Shown: positions 11,499-22,600, counted from the stretch's first letter. The stretch is DNA of 64,000 nt from Sphaerolaimus hirsutus (GCA_964036195.1 CAXIWS010000620.1:28743-92742); one strand, 5' to 3'. Notes: generated by a model not told the origin, from the letters alone. Translations and numbers: made by a program.

Positions 11499-12904
11499 TA
11501 TTGTTTTTTCTTTAAAAAGCATCTGATTTGTTTACTTGTTTTATTACTATTGACATAAATGTTGTGTGTTTGGAAATGACCCAAATAGCATTGTGAAAAA
11601 AATTTTCTTGTTTGAAATTGTTGCATACATAGGTATTCATATTGGTGACGTATAACCAGCGGATAAGTTAGTGACATAATGATCATGGAACATTATCACT
11701 GGGCCAAAAACGATTCACATTGACCATTATCTTATTAAAAAGTTTGGATGTGAATAAAATCAACTGTGAGCTGAATGGAATCTGCCCATTCAGACTAGAA
11801 TGTGAGGCATAAATAAATATTAGGAATTTAGTCAAACAACATTATTGTAGTGTTCCATGTCCGCCGAGTTTACTAACAAATTTTTAATTTGCAGTTATTG
11901 GAATTTTACTAGAATGGACTCAGTTCATTTTAGGTTCGATTTGATGCAATTCAATATGCCTTTATATAGAATAGTGCATAATTTTGTTGTACAATAAAAA
12001 TTTCTGACAGGAAAAAATGCAGGAGGAAAAGTATAGGATGGAAAAGCAATCCAGGCAAGCTGCTGCTCTTGCCCGCTGAATATTATAATGTAAAACAATG
12101 CAATATCGCTATATATATTTACATAAAAATGCTATTAATCAAATGATATTGTTGAATAAAAATATCACACTGTTTCTATATGCTCTGCAGATGCAGAATG
12201 CAGAATAAATTGATATGTGCATAAATATGTGTACTGTGTAGGGATTTCTTCAAATCATTTTTTGAAAACGTTGTTAAATAAAAAGCACTTCAATTAAACA
12301 AAATTTAACAATTTTTTTTAAATAGCAGTCAAAATTTTTAGTATTGGTTTACTAGGTATTTCTGCATATAACTTCAAATACAGGTTAATATTGCAGGTTG
12401 TTTTCATAGGTATTGTTGAATTTTTAGTGACAAACCTCCCATTTCTGTATTTTACCATGCAATAACAAGATATGATATGTTTAGTAAATATATAAGGTCA
12501 GCAGATGTGATTCTGAAGTAAATATTAAATGTTTTTCTCAATGTATTAATCTTCTCTTCTAAGTTTACTAGAGCACTGTTCTGTGTCCAAATTCACTTGA
12601 AGTCATTGATGTTCACTAAATGGTGATAAATGCACCAAGTTAACATGGAAGTTTTGTAGACCACTTGAAATCATACCGTTAAAAGGCTCTACAGATATTA
12701 TTATTATGTTCTCAAAAGTTATGACAATACATTATAAATTATCTTATGTTTAATCATAACAATCTTAGTTTTGAGAAGAAGAAAATAAAAAAATATAAAA
12801 ACTGCCATGAATGAAAAAAGTTTTTTTCATTCCCTACTCAAGATTTTATTTAGCAAAACAATATTCCCCGTGATAATTATTTGAACATCTGGTGTGAAGT
12901 TTTG
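11499..12904. other. No gene recognised; upstream of ShKT gene
   Basis: AT-rich sequence with scattered AATAAA words and no coding signal. A right-end motif TGTCCGCCGAGT occurs near 11850. Confidence 0.35.
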
Positions 12905-12955
12905 TCCTTTATAACGCACTGGTCCACCGTTGGTGCAATCACCTGCTATAAACAT
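12905..12955 (+). promoter_or_regulatory. Candidate TATA-type promoter of ShKT gene
   Basis: TTTATAACGC near 12909 and GCTATAAACA near 12945 lie about 80 and 45 bases before the ATG at 12991. The second is well placed for a short 5' UTR. Sequence match only. Confidence 0.3.
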
Positions 12956-12990
12956 TAGTACCCAGAATATCTGCACACACATTTGGAAAC

Positions 12991-13029
12991 ATGAAGCTGT
13001 GGTGTGTCTTCCTTGTTCTGGCCATACTG
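12991..13029 (+). CDS. ShKT gene exon 1: signal peptide
   Basis: ATG followed by MKLWCVFLVLAIL, a short hydrophobic leader, then donor CTG|GTAAGC. Read without splicing, the frame meets TGA at 13105, so splicing is needed to reach the linker. Confidence 0.75.
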
Positions 13030-14773
13030 GTAAGCAGCAGCAAGTATTTCAATGTCTTTCTATCAGCTAGAATGCAAACTAAGCAGAATGTGGCACATCG
13101 CATTTGAACAGGTCTTCAGCCAATGCACATCAAACCACGAAGAAACTGGCAGAAATGACAATGAAGACAACGACAATGACCAGGAAGGTGGCAATGGCAA
13201 CCGAGGCAACCCCGACCAGCAAGGTGGAAATGGCAACCAAGGCAACCCTGACCAGCAAGGTGGCAATGGAAACCAAGGCAACCCCGACCAGCAAGGTGGA
13301 AATGGCAACCAAGGAGCTGCCAATGGAGAGCGTGGTTAACTATCTACCTCTATACCTGTTTACAATATTTTGTGCCTGTTTTTTAGATTTCAAAAAATTT
13401 CTGGTGAAATATTTACCACCCCTCCCCCTCGAATTACCCCCCCCCTCGAAATATCCCCCCTCAAAATTCTCACTCTGAAAAAATAAACTCCTGAGGGTAT
13501 TTGGAAGAAATACGGTATCTATCCAGGTAGCTGCTCAGCTATCTATCTACCCAAGTTGGCAATCTATATAGCCCTACCCCCCCCCAGAAAAATTGTCATC
13601 TATATATCCGACTCTGAAGTAGTGATATAAAAGGCACTGGGAAATATGGCACCGCACCGCATCGGCACCAGTGCCATTTTGAAAAAAGTAGCACTGGCAC
13701 CCTGGGGCACCAGCTGGCTACCGATGCTAGCACCGAAGGGACTGCACCTGATTGGAGCTTCCACAATGTTTATCGGGTATTTTCTTAGAGGCAGCACCTT
13801 CAGAACTGCATATTTCCATGAATTCTCTACCGATTGATACTCTCTTCTCTACCAATGTCAAATGATCAGAATGATGTGGCAATCACTTTATGAAGCAATT
13901 AGAATTATTACAAATGATAGCTCAAATATTGAATATGCTCCAATATACTAGTCACTGGTCACTATTATCTACTGACTGGGTTGGATGTTGTACTGAAATT
14001 TTTACTGACATAAATGTTCATAAACTGACAAAAAATTATGAACAAAGCTGATAAAAGCTCGCCCCCCAGCAAACGCTAAAAAATATCAAAAATGATGAAA
14101 CAAATGTAATATTTAAATGTAATATCTATTTAATATGAAAACAGCACAATTTTTGGTTCCTCTTCAGGAGGGTATGGCAGATTTCAAAGTATATTGTGAT
14201 GGGACATTTTTTTCCAAAATAGACTAAAACCATTTGGGTATACTGCTGCTCTTGTAAATATGAATAAGCGCATGCTGTGGACGTCATTTTACACCCTATG
14301 AAGACTCAGCCGGTGCCTTTCCTGGCATCTTTTCATTTGGCCCTGGTGATAGCACCTTTGGCACTGGCAAAAAAGGGCACTGCACCACACCCGCACTGGT
14401 GCTATTCTTTAAAAAATGGCACCAGCACCGGCAGGGCACCCTAAAAAAGGGCACCGCACCACACCATCACCGATGCTGGTGCCATTTGTTGCCCAGCACT
14501 GTTGTCAAAATGCTGGATCTTCATTAGTCATTAACAACAGAACTACCTTTTTTATTTTCACATTCATCATGAAATATGACTCTTTTGTGCATGTACTTGT
14601 GCATTTGTATACATATCATTCAGAGTTTGCACCTAAAGCACATATTTAATCCCAATCTTTGGTCAGGTGGCTGCAGGGACTACGCGAACTGGTGCGCCCC
14701 CAGGTTCAAGTCGTTCTGCAAGCCGGGCAAACACGCGTGGGAGTGGTGCAAGAAGATGTGTGGCAGATGCTAA
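12991..14773 (+). CDS. Secreted ShKT-domain peptide gene (three exons)
   Basis: Predicted secreted protein of about 122 residues from exons 12991-13029, 13112-13334 and 14667-14773. The order is a hydrophobic signal peptide, an acidic then Gly/Asn/Gln-rich linker with a 12-residue unit repeated about four times, and a C-terminal six-cysteine domain. The cysteine spacing, the Asp two residues after the first Cys and the ending CKKMCGRC match the ShKT family, found in cnidarian potassium-channel toxins and in many non-toxic secreted animal proteins and metalloproteases. Toxic activity cannot be inferred. Introns join in phase (0, then 1). No AATAAA was seen soon after the stop. The gene lies inside the exchanged-TSD composite block. 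Confidence 0.75.
13112..13334 (+). CDS. ShKT gene exon 2: acidic and GGNGNQGNPDQQ-repeat linker
   Basis: Acceptor TTTGAACAG|GTCTTC; intron 1 would be 82 bp. After about 25 residues rich in Asn, Asp and Glu come about four copies of GGNGNQGNPDQQ encoded by a 36-bp minisatellite. Donor G|GTTAAC is weak, but it leaves phase 1 as exon 3 needs; without it the frame stops at 13337. An acceptor a few bases further on cannot be excluded. Confidence 0.7.
13380..13618. mobile_element. TACCG-element right end and family H fragment in ShKT intron 2
   Basis: 13380-13517 is a right-end fragment of the TACCG/TA element (ends GAAGAAATACGGTA). 13518-13618 has family H words (CAGCTATCTATC). Confidence 0.5.
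13622..14495. repeat. GGCACC-word repeat element in ShKT intron 2
   Basis: GGCACCGCACC and GGCACCAGTGCC words are reiterated at 13640-13760 and, inverted, at 14310-14490, around an AT-rich middle. Same 'one word repeated' style as the hAT MITEs, but the termini are not certain. Confidence 0.4.
14667..14773 (+). CDS. ShKT gene exon 3: six-cysteine ShKT domain
   Basis: Acceptor CTTTGGTCAG|GTGGC. It encodes 34 residues plus TAA. Six cysteines are spaced C-x6-C-x7-C-x9-C-x3-C-x2-C, with the last Cys the final residue. Aromatic and basic residues lie between Cys 3 and Cys 4, as is common in the family. Confidence 0.8.
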
Positions 14774-15536
14774 GATGTGTACCCCCATCTAGCTGACTTT
14801 GGTGATGAATTACATGCTATTGTCAAATTGTCCTAATGTCATGCTGATGATTTCTGTCCATGATTGTATTTTGTTTTGATGCATGGTTATTCAAACGTTC
14901 TTCAGTAGACAATAGGAAAGTGATACTGATTGTAAGCAGTTGTTACAAGTACTGAACTTTTCAAAATGATGTGTACATGTGAATACCTTCATCTTTGCTC
15001 AGAAATGCATGGGTAAAGTACTTTTTTACCCAGTACTGTAAAAGTATTATTTTATTCATGTAAGTGTAAAATGAATTATTATATGGGTACTTGCATAAAT
15101 GTGTCTGCAAGTATTGTTCTAGGTTGTTTTTGGCATCTAGGTATGGAATTCAGTAGAAATTTTCAAACAAGAGAAAGAATTCATTTCACTGAGTGTAAAC
15201 AATGCAAATTTTTACAGGGGATAACATTTTAATTGAAACATGACAAATTTGTGTGTGACTGTACATAACAAGTCACAGGGTAGGAGATTGGCCCTGGGAG
15301 GCTGAAAATTTACCCTAGAATTGGTGTGGGAAGTGGGGTGCTTTAGAAGCCAAAATCGTAATGGCAGCACCATGCCATGTGTAAGTTCTCAGCCACGTTG
15401 TAAAGAAAGTGTAGGTATCAATGGCACCTTATTCACACACCTTATACATTACATAGGTAATTGTATATAGGTAATACTTGTATTTATCTATGCTTGCATT
15501 CTAAGAAAAATACATGTGAAAAAATATATTGGTAGA
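14774..15536. other. 3' flank of ShKT gene; family A remnant
   Basis: No gene. 14950-15110 has degenerate family A words (GTACTTTTTTACCC, AAGTGTAAAATG). The rest is unremarkable. Confidence 0.35.
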
Positions 15537-15674
15537 ATTGGGGGGGGGGTAAAATTGGGAGGGTAAAATTGGGAGGGTAAAATTGGGAGGGTAATTGGGA
15601 GGGTAAAATTGGGAGGGTAATTGGGAGGGTAATTGGGAGGGCAATTGGGAGGGTAATTGGGTGGGTAAAATTGG
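15537..15674. repeat. GGGAGGGTAAAATT minisatellite
   Basis: About ten copies of ATTGGGAGGGTAA with or without two extra A residues. G-runs of three recur every 10-14 bases on the plus strand, so quadruplex formation is possible. Confidence 0.8.
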
Positions 15675-16104
15675 GATCACGCATTTTTTTGTGATGTGTG
15701 TGGTAGCGCTGGCATGCTTGGTGAAGTGTTGGCATGAAGACACTTCCCAACACTTCACGGCGCATCCACACACCCATTTTTTGCTGTGAAAGTCACTACA
15801 GGTTACATTAGATGGTCAGTCACAGGGGGGGCTACAATTCCTTTTAAAAAATTTGTAAACAGATTCTCTCAGAGAATCAATCACTTCTCCATTCATTCAA
15901 TCGGCACCACAACCCTGTAGGATGTCGGCTTGACCATGAATGTATCCAAAAGTTGCCACTGCGCCTGCCCTCGCCCAGTCTCATTCAAAGCTTGGATACA
16001 ACTTGTTCAATCCCAGTTTCCATTGTCATCCATTTTGTCCCCATCAAACCAATATAGAGTGTTGTCTAAAATAACCATGCAACCTCTCCAACCAGTGGGC
16101 AGTC
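15675..16104. other. No gene recognised
   Basis: Mixed-composition sequence without a supported feature. Confidence 0.3.
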
Positions 16105-16240
16105 CCAGACCTTGTAAAATGCCCTGTAAAATGTCAAATGTCATGCAAAGTGTCAAAAGTCATGTAAAATGCCTGATAAATTGGCAAAGGTAAGTTTGAC
16201 TTTTGACACTTTGCATGACATTTGACATTTTACAGGGTCT
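16105..16240. repeat. Short palindromic element, family V
   Basis: AAATGTCAAATGTCATGC words and their complements form arms ending near CCTGTAAAATG and CATTTTACAGGG. Related sequence lies at 51535-51705 and 53700-54030. Confidence 0.5.
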
Positions 16241-16382
16241 GTGTCTCACCAAGGAGTAAGTTTCAGTATCCCATGCATTGGTTGTAGGATTGAACCTGTG
16301 TGAAATTTACTGGCACACATGGAGTTTCTACAGTTTTTTCATAGTACCAGATTTTTTCCGTGTAAACCACCCGGGTGTTATT

Positions 16383-16792
16383 CAGGGGTATTCTAGGTTT
16401 TGACCCTCCGGGGGGTTGGATGGATAGCAAATCGCTCCTCTGGAGGGTTAGGTAGCTGGAAATTTTTCTGGGGGGTTTGGTGGGGTTTGCGTGGGTTCAA
16501 TATATAGGCTTTTTCAGTGTAGAACAAAGAAAAGGGGGAATCTCGCTAAACGTAGGGGAAAAATAGCTCAAAATAGGTATATAAGAACATATACGACTAA
16601 AAATAGCTCAAAATAGGCAGTTAGACACGTGAACTATCGATTATGGATGTGAAAATCTATAAAAAGGTATGAAAATTAGCGATTTTGCGCAACAATATAT
16701 TGAAGTAGATAGATAGATAGCTGAGCAGCCTCCAGGATAGGTAGATAGCTGGGCAGATTGGGGGTAACCCCCCAACCCCATTCCTATCCCTG
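16383..16792. mobile_element. hAT-like MITE, family H, copy H3
   Basis: CAGGGGTATTCTAGG to CCTATCCCTG; flanks GTGTTATT and GTGTTATA match at 7 of 8. Contains GATAGATAGATAGCTGAG words. Confidence 0.75.
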
Positions 16793-17069
16793 GTGTTATA
16801 CAAAATTAACACACTTTTTAGCAACGTTTTTCAAAAATTGTATAACACCCAGGTGTTAGATCAATGTGGTGTTTTAGACGGAAACTTCACAAAACAAGCA
16901 AAACAGCTAAATATGGAGTGTAAAAGTGCCTCTGAGCTTTCATTTTCTATGAGCATCCCTACATGTTTTTTTGTTCCCCGTGTGTAGCTAATTCGAAGGA
17001 AAAATGTGCTTGTCACAGAATTGAAAGTGTGGCGCCAGGCACAATATTCAGACAGTTCAAATTGAGTAA

Positions 17070-17487
17070 GGCCGCGTTTACACGGATTTTTTTGTGACGA
17101 CTCGACAACATTTAAAAGTCCAATAAGTTGAGTAAAAAGATTCCATATTCATGAGAAGAAGTGGTCAACTATACATTCTCCCTAGGCGAAATGCATGTCA
17201 AATTGCAGAATCGTGCTTGCAGCTCAAGCGTTAAAGACGTTTGAAAACATTTTGCTGTTGTCGGAAGCTGTCGGACAGTCTCCCCACAGCTTCCGACAAC
17301 AGCAAAATGTTTCCAAACGTCTTTAACACCTGAACTTCAAGCACGATTCTGCAATTTGATATGCATATTCGCCTAAGGAGAATGTATAGTTGACCACTTC
17401 TTCTCATGAATATGGAATCTTTTTACTCAACTTATTGGACTTTTAAATGTTGTCGAGTCGTCACAAAAAATCCGTGTAAACGCGGCC
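17070..17487. mobile_element. PIF/Harbinger-like foldback MITE, copy K1
   Basis: A near-perfect palindrome of 418 bp with about 200-bp arms and a loop of about 10 bases. Ends GGCCGCGTTTACACGG and complement, flanked by TAA on both sides, the 3-bp TWA type of PIF/Harbinger. Copy K2 starts near 28313. Confidence 0.8.
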
Positions 17488-17658
17488 TAAATGTTTTTTA
17501 ACTAGATATAATGCTGTGTAACACCCTGGGTGTTGTGCACGGGGTTGGTTTACACAGAGAAATACAGTAAACTTACTTAATACAACTTTGGTACCCATCC
17601 CCACCACAAACTATCAACTGGCCTTTGTGCACTGCGCAGTTGCCATGTCTCCTGCTGT

Positions 17659-17666
17659 GTGGCAAG
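17659..17666. repeat. Inner TSD 'b' (GTGGCAAG), left of E2
   Basis: Identical to 6881-6888, the bases immediately right of E1. Confidence 0.85.
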
Positions 17667-18029
17667 CATAGGCGGTGTAAGTGCTTGGGCACTTGTGAAT
17701 GTCACAAGCAGAATTTTTGGTGTCACAAGCAGAATTTCACTGTCACATTGTGACATTCACAGGTGTGTATTGTGCAAACGAGAGTGAAAAGCTTAAAATT
17801 AGCTCAAAATTGCTAAAATTTGCTCCATTTTGCCAATTTTCACCTTTATAATCACTATTTTCATCCATATATTTACATGGTTATATACCTGATTTTTATT
17901 TATAGCGATTTCAAATTTTTTGGCTGTCTGCCAACTTCACATAAGGGCTCCGATAAAAAGGTGTCACAAGGTTAAATTTTGGGTAATGTGAATGTCACAA
18001 GCTCAAATTGGAACCTTGCGCCGCCTCTG
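17667..18029. mobile_element. hAT-like MITE, family E, copy E2
   Basis: CATAGGCGGTGTAAG to CTTGCGCCGCCTCTG, 363 bp, direct orientation relative to E1. Right flank is ACTTACAG, which pairs with the left flank of E1. Confidence 0.85.
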
Positions 18030-18037
18030 ACTTACAG

Positions 18038-18523
18038 TGAAATTAAGGTTAAAAGGGGCTCCAAACATGTCCAGTCCAAATACTGTGTTTAAAATCTTAA
18101 AAATTCGAAAATTGCCAAAAAGATTCGAAAATTCGAAAATTCAATTCGAAATTCGAAAATTAATTTGGGAAAAAAATTCAAAAATTCACTTTAGAAAAAA
18201 CACTTAAAAATTTAAGTACTTTTTTCTAGAAGGTTTGCCATCATTAGTAGTCAGGTGGTCACTTTTTTAGTGTTCACTGTCTGCAACCGAAACCATGAGG
18301 GCAGCGACAAGAAAGAAATGCATGCATGAGCGTACAAAAGCGCGACTTATGCGAGTAATCCGCCCGACAAAATAAAATAAAAAGCGAATTGGCAGGCGGC
18401 CAAGAAATGACGAAATAGTGATTTCCGGGCCAAAATCGAAGCAATATACGTCATATTGCAATATCGGCGACCTTAAGGGATGGTTTCGTATGTTTTACGA
18501 ACCGCCTTGCTCTGGGTGCATGT
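18038..18523. other. No gene; TTCGAAAA-word repeat
   Basis: 18095-18245 carries ATTCGAAAA words and ends GGTTTGCCATCATTA, possibly the other half of the element whose first half lies at 5982-6130, split by the 11.5-kb block. The outer flanks of that putative element do not match. Confidence 0.35.
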
Positions 18524-18531
18524 GCGTCGAT

Positions 18532-19180
18532 TAGGGTGTCAACAAAAATTTTCTACGGAAAACGGAAACGGAAACGGAAAAATTGTTTCAGCGTCCGGAA
18601 AACGGAACGGAAAACGGAAAAAAATTGGACTTGGCGGAAAACGGAAACGGAAACGGAAAAAAATTTTCAGTGGCCGGAAAACGGAAAAAGAGGCCGGAAA
18701 AACGGAAACGGAAAAATCAAATTAGCACGGAAATGGAAAAACTTGCTGAAATTTTGCCGGAAAATGGATAAAATTTGCTGAAATTTTGCTGGAAGTGGAA
18801 AAAATTTGCAGTAATTTTGCTGGAAACAGAAAATTTTTCACATCATTGACAATCTGCATGAATTTTTACCAGTTTGGCTGATCAGAAAACAGAAAGTTGG
18901 GCCAGAAAAAGGTAAAATGAGGCGGAAAAATGGAGAAATGGAAAAAAAGGCAGAAAAACTGGAAATTGAGGCGGAAAAGGAAAAAAGGCGGAAAAACTGA
19001 AAATTTAGCCGGAAAACGGAAATTGAGCCGGAAAAACGGAAACGGAAAAAAAAGTTGCCGGAAAACGGAACGGAAAACGGAAAAAAAATTTCAGCAGCCG
19101 GAAAACGGAACGGAAAACGGAAAAAAAATTGCCTGCGGAAAACGGAAACGGAAAACGGAAAACGGAAATTTGACACCCTA
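18532..19180. mobile_element. hAT-like MITE, family C (TAGGGTGTCAA)
   Basis: TAGGGTGTCAA to TTTGACACCCTA; perfect TSD GCGTCGAT at 18524-18531 and 19181-19188. The body is almost entirely GGAAAACGGAAACGGAAA words, which explains the Lys/Asn- and Phe-rich open frames on either strand. Confidence 0.92.
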
Positions 19181-19422
19181 GCGTCGATGCGGCTAAACTT
19201 TAAAAAATCTGTCGGGCGTACGCTCTACCCTACAAATCTGTAGGGAGAATTAAATCTGGCCTCAGATGACGTTTCGCTGCCTAACTCGAAATTTTTATAT
19301 TTTGGACTTTTAGAATTGGACACCTCAATTGGGGAATCATGCTGTATGAGGACTTGGGAACTTGCCAAAATTTTTGACATTGCTATAAATAAAAATAAGA
19401 TAGGGTAAACATAGTATATAAC

Positions 19423-19426
<4 letters not shown>

Positions 19427-19468
<42 letters not shown>
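19427..19468. repeat. (TA)n microsatellite
   Basis: About 20 uninterrupted TA repeats. Confidence 0.95.
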
Positions 19469-19470
<2 letters not shown>

Positions 19471-19687
19471 AAAATTGCGATTATGAAGGTGAAAATTTGC
19501 CAAATGGAGCATTTTAGCGACTTCAAGCAAAAAAGTAGGGAAACATCGCTCGGACATGGACGTAGGTCAAATCGCTCGTGGTAGTTGTTCACTAAACAAG
19601 TCCTCATACGTGATGCGATTGCGATCCCCTCAATTGATATATGATTTCGTTATTTTTTTCTGAACCTACAATTAATGGGTATTCTTC

Positions 19688-19836
19688 CCGTTAAAATAGC
19701 AATTACCGTATTTCCTCAAAATACCCCCAGGGGGTTTATTTTTTCAGAGTGGAAATTTTGAGGGGGGTATTTCGGGGGGGGGGGCTTATTCGAGGGGGGT
19801 TTATTATTTCGTCAGAAATTTTCAGGAAATTCATAG
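19688..19836. mobile_element. TACCG/TA element, left-end fragment
   Basis: TACCGTATTTCCTCAAAATA, then G-tracts. No right end before unrelated sequence. Confidence 0.55.
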
Positions 19837-20368
19837 TAAACAGTACACTTTTTCATACCCAAAACTGGTAATAAACGTGGGTAAATAGGATATATCGGGA
19901 CATATTATTGGGTATTTAGATTTACATCTGTACACATAGATGTTGTGAGCTGTCAGTGGTCGGAATTGTGATTTTTCAGTGGACATGGTTTAAATGTGAT
20001 GAAAAGAGCCACTTTAGAGCGTCAAAAACCGCCGCCCCACCCTTCTGCGACAATTTTGGCGTTTGGCGCCATTTTCTTTGGCGCTTTTCAATCACTAACT
20101 ATTAGTGATATTTTGGAATGTGTATTTTCGGGATGAATAAAATGTTGAAAACTTAGTTGAGAAAGGGTCATTGCAAAATTGAAAATCGGTCATTGTTGGC
20201 TCACCGCCAATGCGAATCATTAATGCAAACTGTAAGGTTGTCTTAGTATAATTTTTTCATTGCACATCATTTAATTCTCATTAGCGTATGTCAAACATAG
20301 GGGTATATTTTTCCCCAGCTCACGCAGACTTAAGCAGTGTTGATTCATGGGTGGGATAATTCAAGGTG
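19837..20368. other. No gene recognised
   Basis: AT-rich, no supported feature. Confidence 0.3.
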
Positions 20369-20370
20369 TA

Positions 20371-21651
20371 AAGCCGGAATTAAAGCTCAGCGTCGATTCG
20401 ACGTGAAATGATGACGTGAAATGACGTCGTGAAATTAATTACACGAGTGTGGATCATGCTACGGGTCTACAATTTTCTAAGGATAATATATGAATCAATA
20501 CCTTAATCGTGTCCAATACTGAGTGTCATCAGCCACAACTAGTGATGGAAAAGCGCCAGAAAAAATGGCGCCAGGCGCCAAGGGCGCCATGGCGCCATTC
20601 GGAAAGTGGGCGCCAGGCGCCAGGGGCGCCACGGATAGAGGGCGCCAAGCGCCAAGGGCGCCAGGAAAAATAAGTGCCTACAACACCCTGCTTGTGCTAA
20701 AAATGTTGCTACAGCACCGTGTTACACGCATTCACGTCTCAATTCGCGTTCTTCAGGATGTAATGAACAAAAACACATCCGGCAACAAAAAAATTTTCAA
20801 AAAAATCCACATGACGAATTCAAACACAATGGAAATTGTCATTTGATAACAATCCATTCACTTCAAATAGGCTTTTCCAATCAATATTTCCCAGAAATGG
20901 ACAAAAACGGAATTGCAACGATATGAATCCTTTTTTTATAATTTTGCAAGTTCGACGGTCCATCACTCTTGTTGTCTGATCCGTCAGCCACATCTGATGA
21001 AACGTTGGACGAAAGATTTCCACCGAATCACACCACTTCGTCCATTCTTCTGATGAATTTAGATCATCCACAGATGCATTTTTCATTTTTTTTTTCATTT
21101 ACACAGCACTCACCTTGAAACCCTGCTGGCGCCTTTTTGGCGCCCTTTTAAAGCAGGGCGCCAGGCGCCAAGGGCGCCACGGAAAAAGGGCGCCAAGCGC
21201 CAAGGGCGCCACGGAAAAAGGGCGCCAAGCGCCAAGGGCGCCATGGCGCCTTTCAGAATGTGGGCGCCAGGCGCCAAGGGCGCCACAGAAAAAGGGTGCC
21301 AAGCGCCAACGGCGCCATGGCGCGGCGCCCTTTGGCGCCCTCAAATGGCGCCAGCGCCATGGCGCCATTCCATCACTAGCCACAACTAGAGCGAGCAATA
21401 GTCTGACGTGAAATGTCAAGTTGTTCCCTGACGTAAAATGATGACGTGGAATGATAAAAATTGAATTTTTCAATTCGCTCTAGTTGTGGCTGATAACACT
21501 CAGTATTGGACACGATTAAGGTATTGATTCATATATTATCCTTAGAAAATTGTAGACCTGTAGCATGATCCACACTCGTGTAATTAATTTCACGACGTCA
21601 TTTCACGTCATCATTTCACGTCGAATCGACGCTGAGCTATAATTCCGGCTT
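20371..21651. mobile_element. TA-flanked long-TIR element J, interrupted by D1
   Basis: Long inverted arms of about 185 bp beginning AAGCCGGAATT and containing TTTCACGTCATCATTTCACG, flanked by TA. D1 sits in the left arm; after it the arm resumes with CTAGAGCGAG. Confidence 0.75.
20540..21378. mobile_element. hAT-like MITE, family D (TAGTGATGGAA), copy D1
   Basis: TAGTGATGGAA to TTCCATCACTA; perfect TSD GCCACAAC at 20532-20539 and 21379-21386. Ends are arrays of GGCGCCAAG and GGCGCCATGGCGCC. The middle (about 20690-21110) is shared with D2 and holds a degenerate minus-strand frame. Confidence 0.92.
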
Positions 21652-21822
21652 TATGGTATTTTAAGATAGATGTAGGTTGATTTGGATACAGGGAACGTTG
21701 GTAGAATAATCAAATACAAAAAGTGTGCGGGTCACAGGAATTTTATTCAGGACGTCATTCACAAGTCACACTGATTGAAAAAAATTCCACAAAGTTACCT
21801 AGGAAAATTACCTAGTACATTC

Positions 21823-22600
21823 CAGAGTTGTTAAAATACCGGTATTTTTGGAAAGTGTAAGTGTAAGTGTAAATACACTTTCCAAATTTTGAGTATGGAT
21901 ACCAAAAGTGTAAGGTATTTTAAAAATAACTAGGAAAGTGTAAAAAAAGTGTGAGTGTAAAAAGAAAGAGCTCTCGCTGTTGAGCATTAAAAAACACCAC
22001 TGTTTTCACCTTTAGATCGCTTTATTTGTCATTTTCATGCATTATTTCACATTTTACTGCATGTTATAAAACATTTCAGACTGTAACAAATACTGTAGTG
22101 GTATGAAGTTCCCTAATAATGGCACTTTTTCAGTGTTGATATTTTACTGATTAAGCAATGTGATACACACTGTTTAAATGCAAGAATGGACATGCAGCAA
22201 ATGTCAATGCCAGTTGACTTTGTGTCCAGCTGGTGAATTTCCATTGATCTTGTCCTTTTTTACAAAAGTATGATGAACTTTAGAATACCATAAGTACTGA
22301 TGAAAGGTTGGAGATCAAAGGCTAGTTTGTACATTTGTCATATTTTCAACATTCAATGCATAACTGCATGTGTGCACTGTGCAGTACTTTTTTGTACATG
22401 ACCCTATTTTATGCCTTCTCAAGAGCAAAAAACAGGGCCATCTGAAAGAAAAAAATACACTTTCTGTACCCGGGTATTTTGCTCAGGAAGTGTTAAAAAA
22501 AGTTTATGGGTATTTTATGAAAGTGTAAGTGTAAGTGTAAATATAAATACCCATTTACCAGGGTATTTCGGGTAAGTGTAAATACACTTTCGCAACTCTG
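21823..22600. mobile_element. hAT-like MITE, family A, copy A2 (AAGTGT variant)
   Basis: CAGAGTTG to CAACTCTG; flanks GTACATTC and GTACATTA match at 7 of 8. Throughout the copy the internal word is AAGTGT rather than AAGCGT. Confidence 0.85.

Larger units (their letters stand above)
6517..18029. mobile_element. 11.5-kb composite block bounded by MITEs E1 and E2
   Basis: Two direct copies of family E bound the block. The outer flanks are both ACTTACAG (6509-6516, 18030-18037). The inner flanks are both GTGGCAAG (6881-6888, 17659-17666). Neither copy has its own matching pair. This is the product expected if a circle carrying one E copy recombined into another E copy, or if a tandemly duplicated E locus moved by its outermost ends. 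The block holds the ShKT gene and several other MITEs. Confidence 0.75.

Noticed and set aside
12991-14773. Calling the ShKT gene a venom toxin
   Set aside because: The ShKT domain is shared by many non-toxic secreted proteins; sequence alone does not show channel-blocking activity.
5982-18245. One TTCGAAAA-word element split in two by the 11.5-kb block
   Set aside because: The halves lie on either side of the block and have plausible ends, but their outer flanks share no 8-bp duplication, so the link is not established.
18480-19243. Lys/Asn/Glu-rich and Phe/Arg-rich frames
   Set aside because: Produced by GGAAAACGGAAAC words of MITE C on either strand, bounded by a clear 8-bp TSD.
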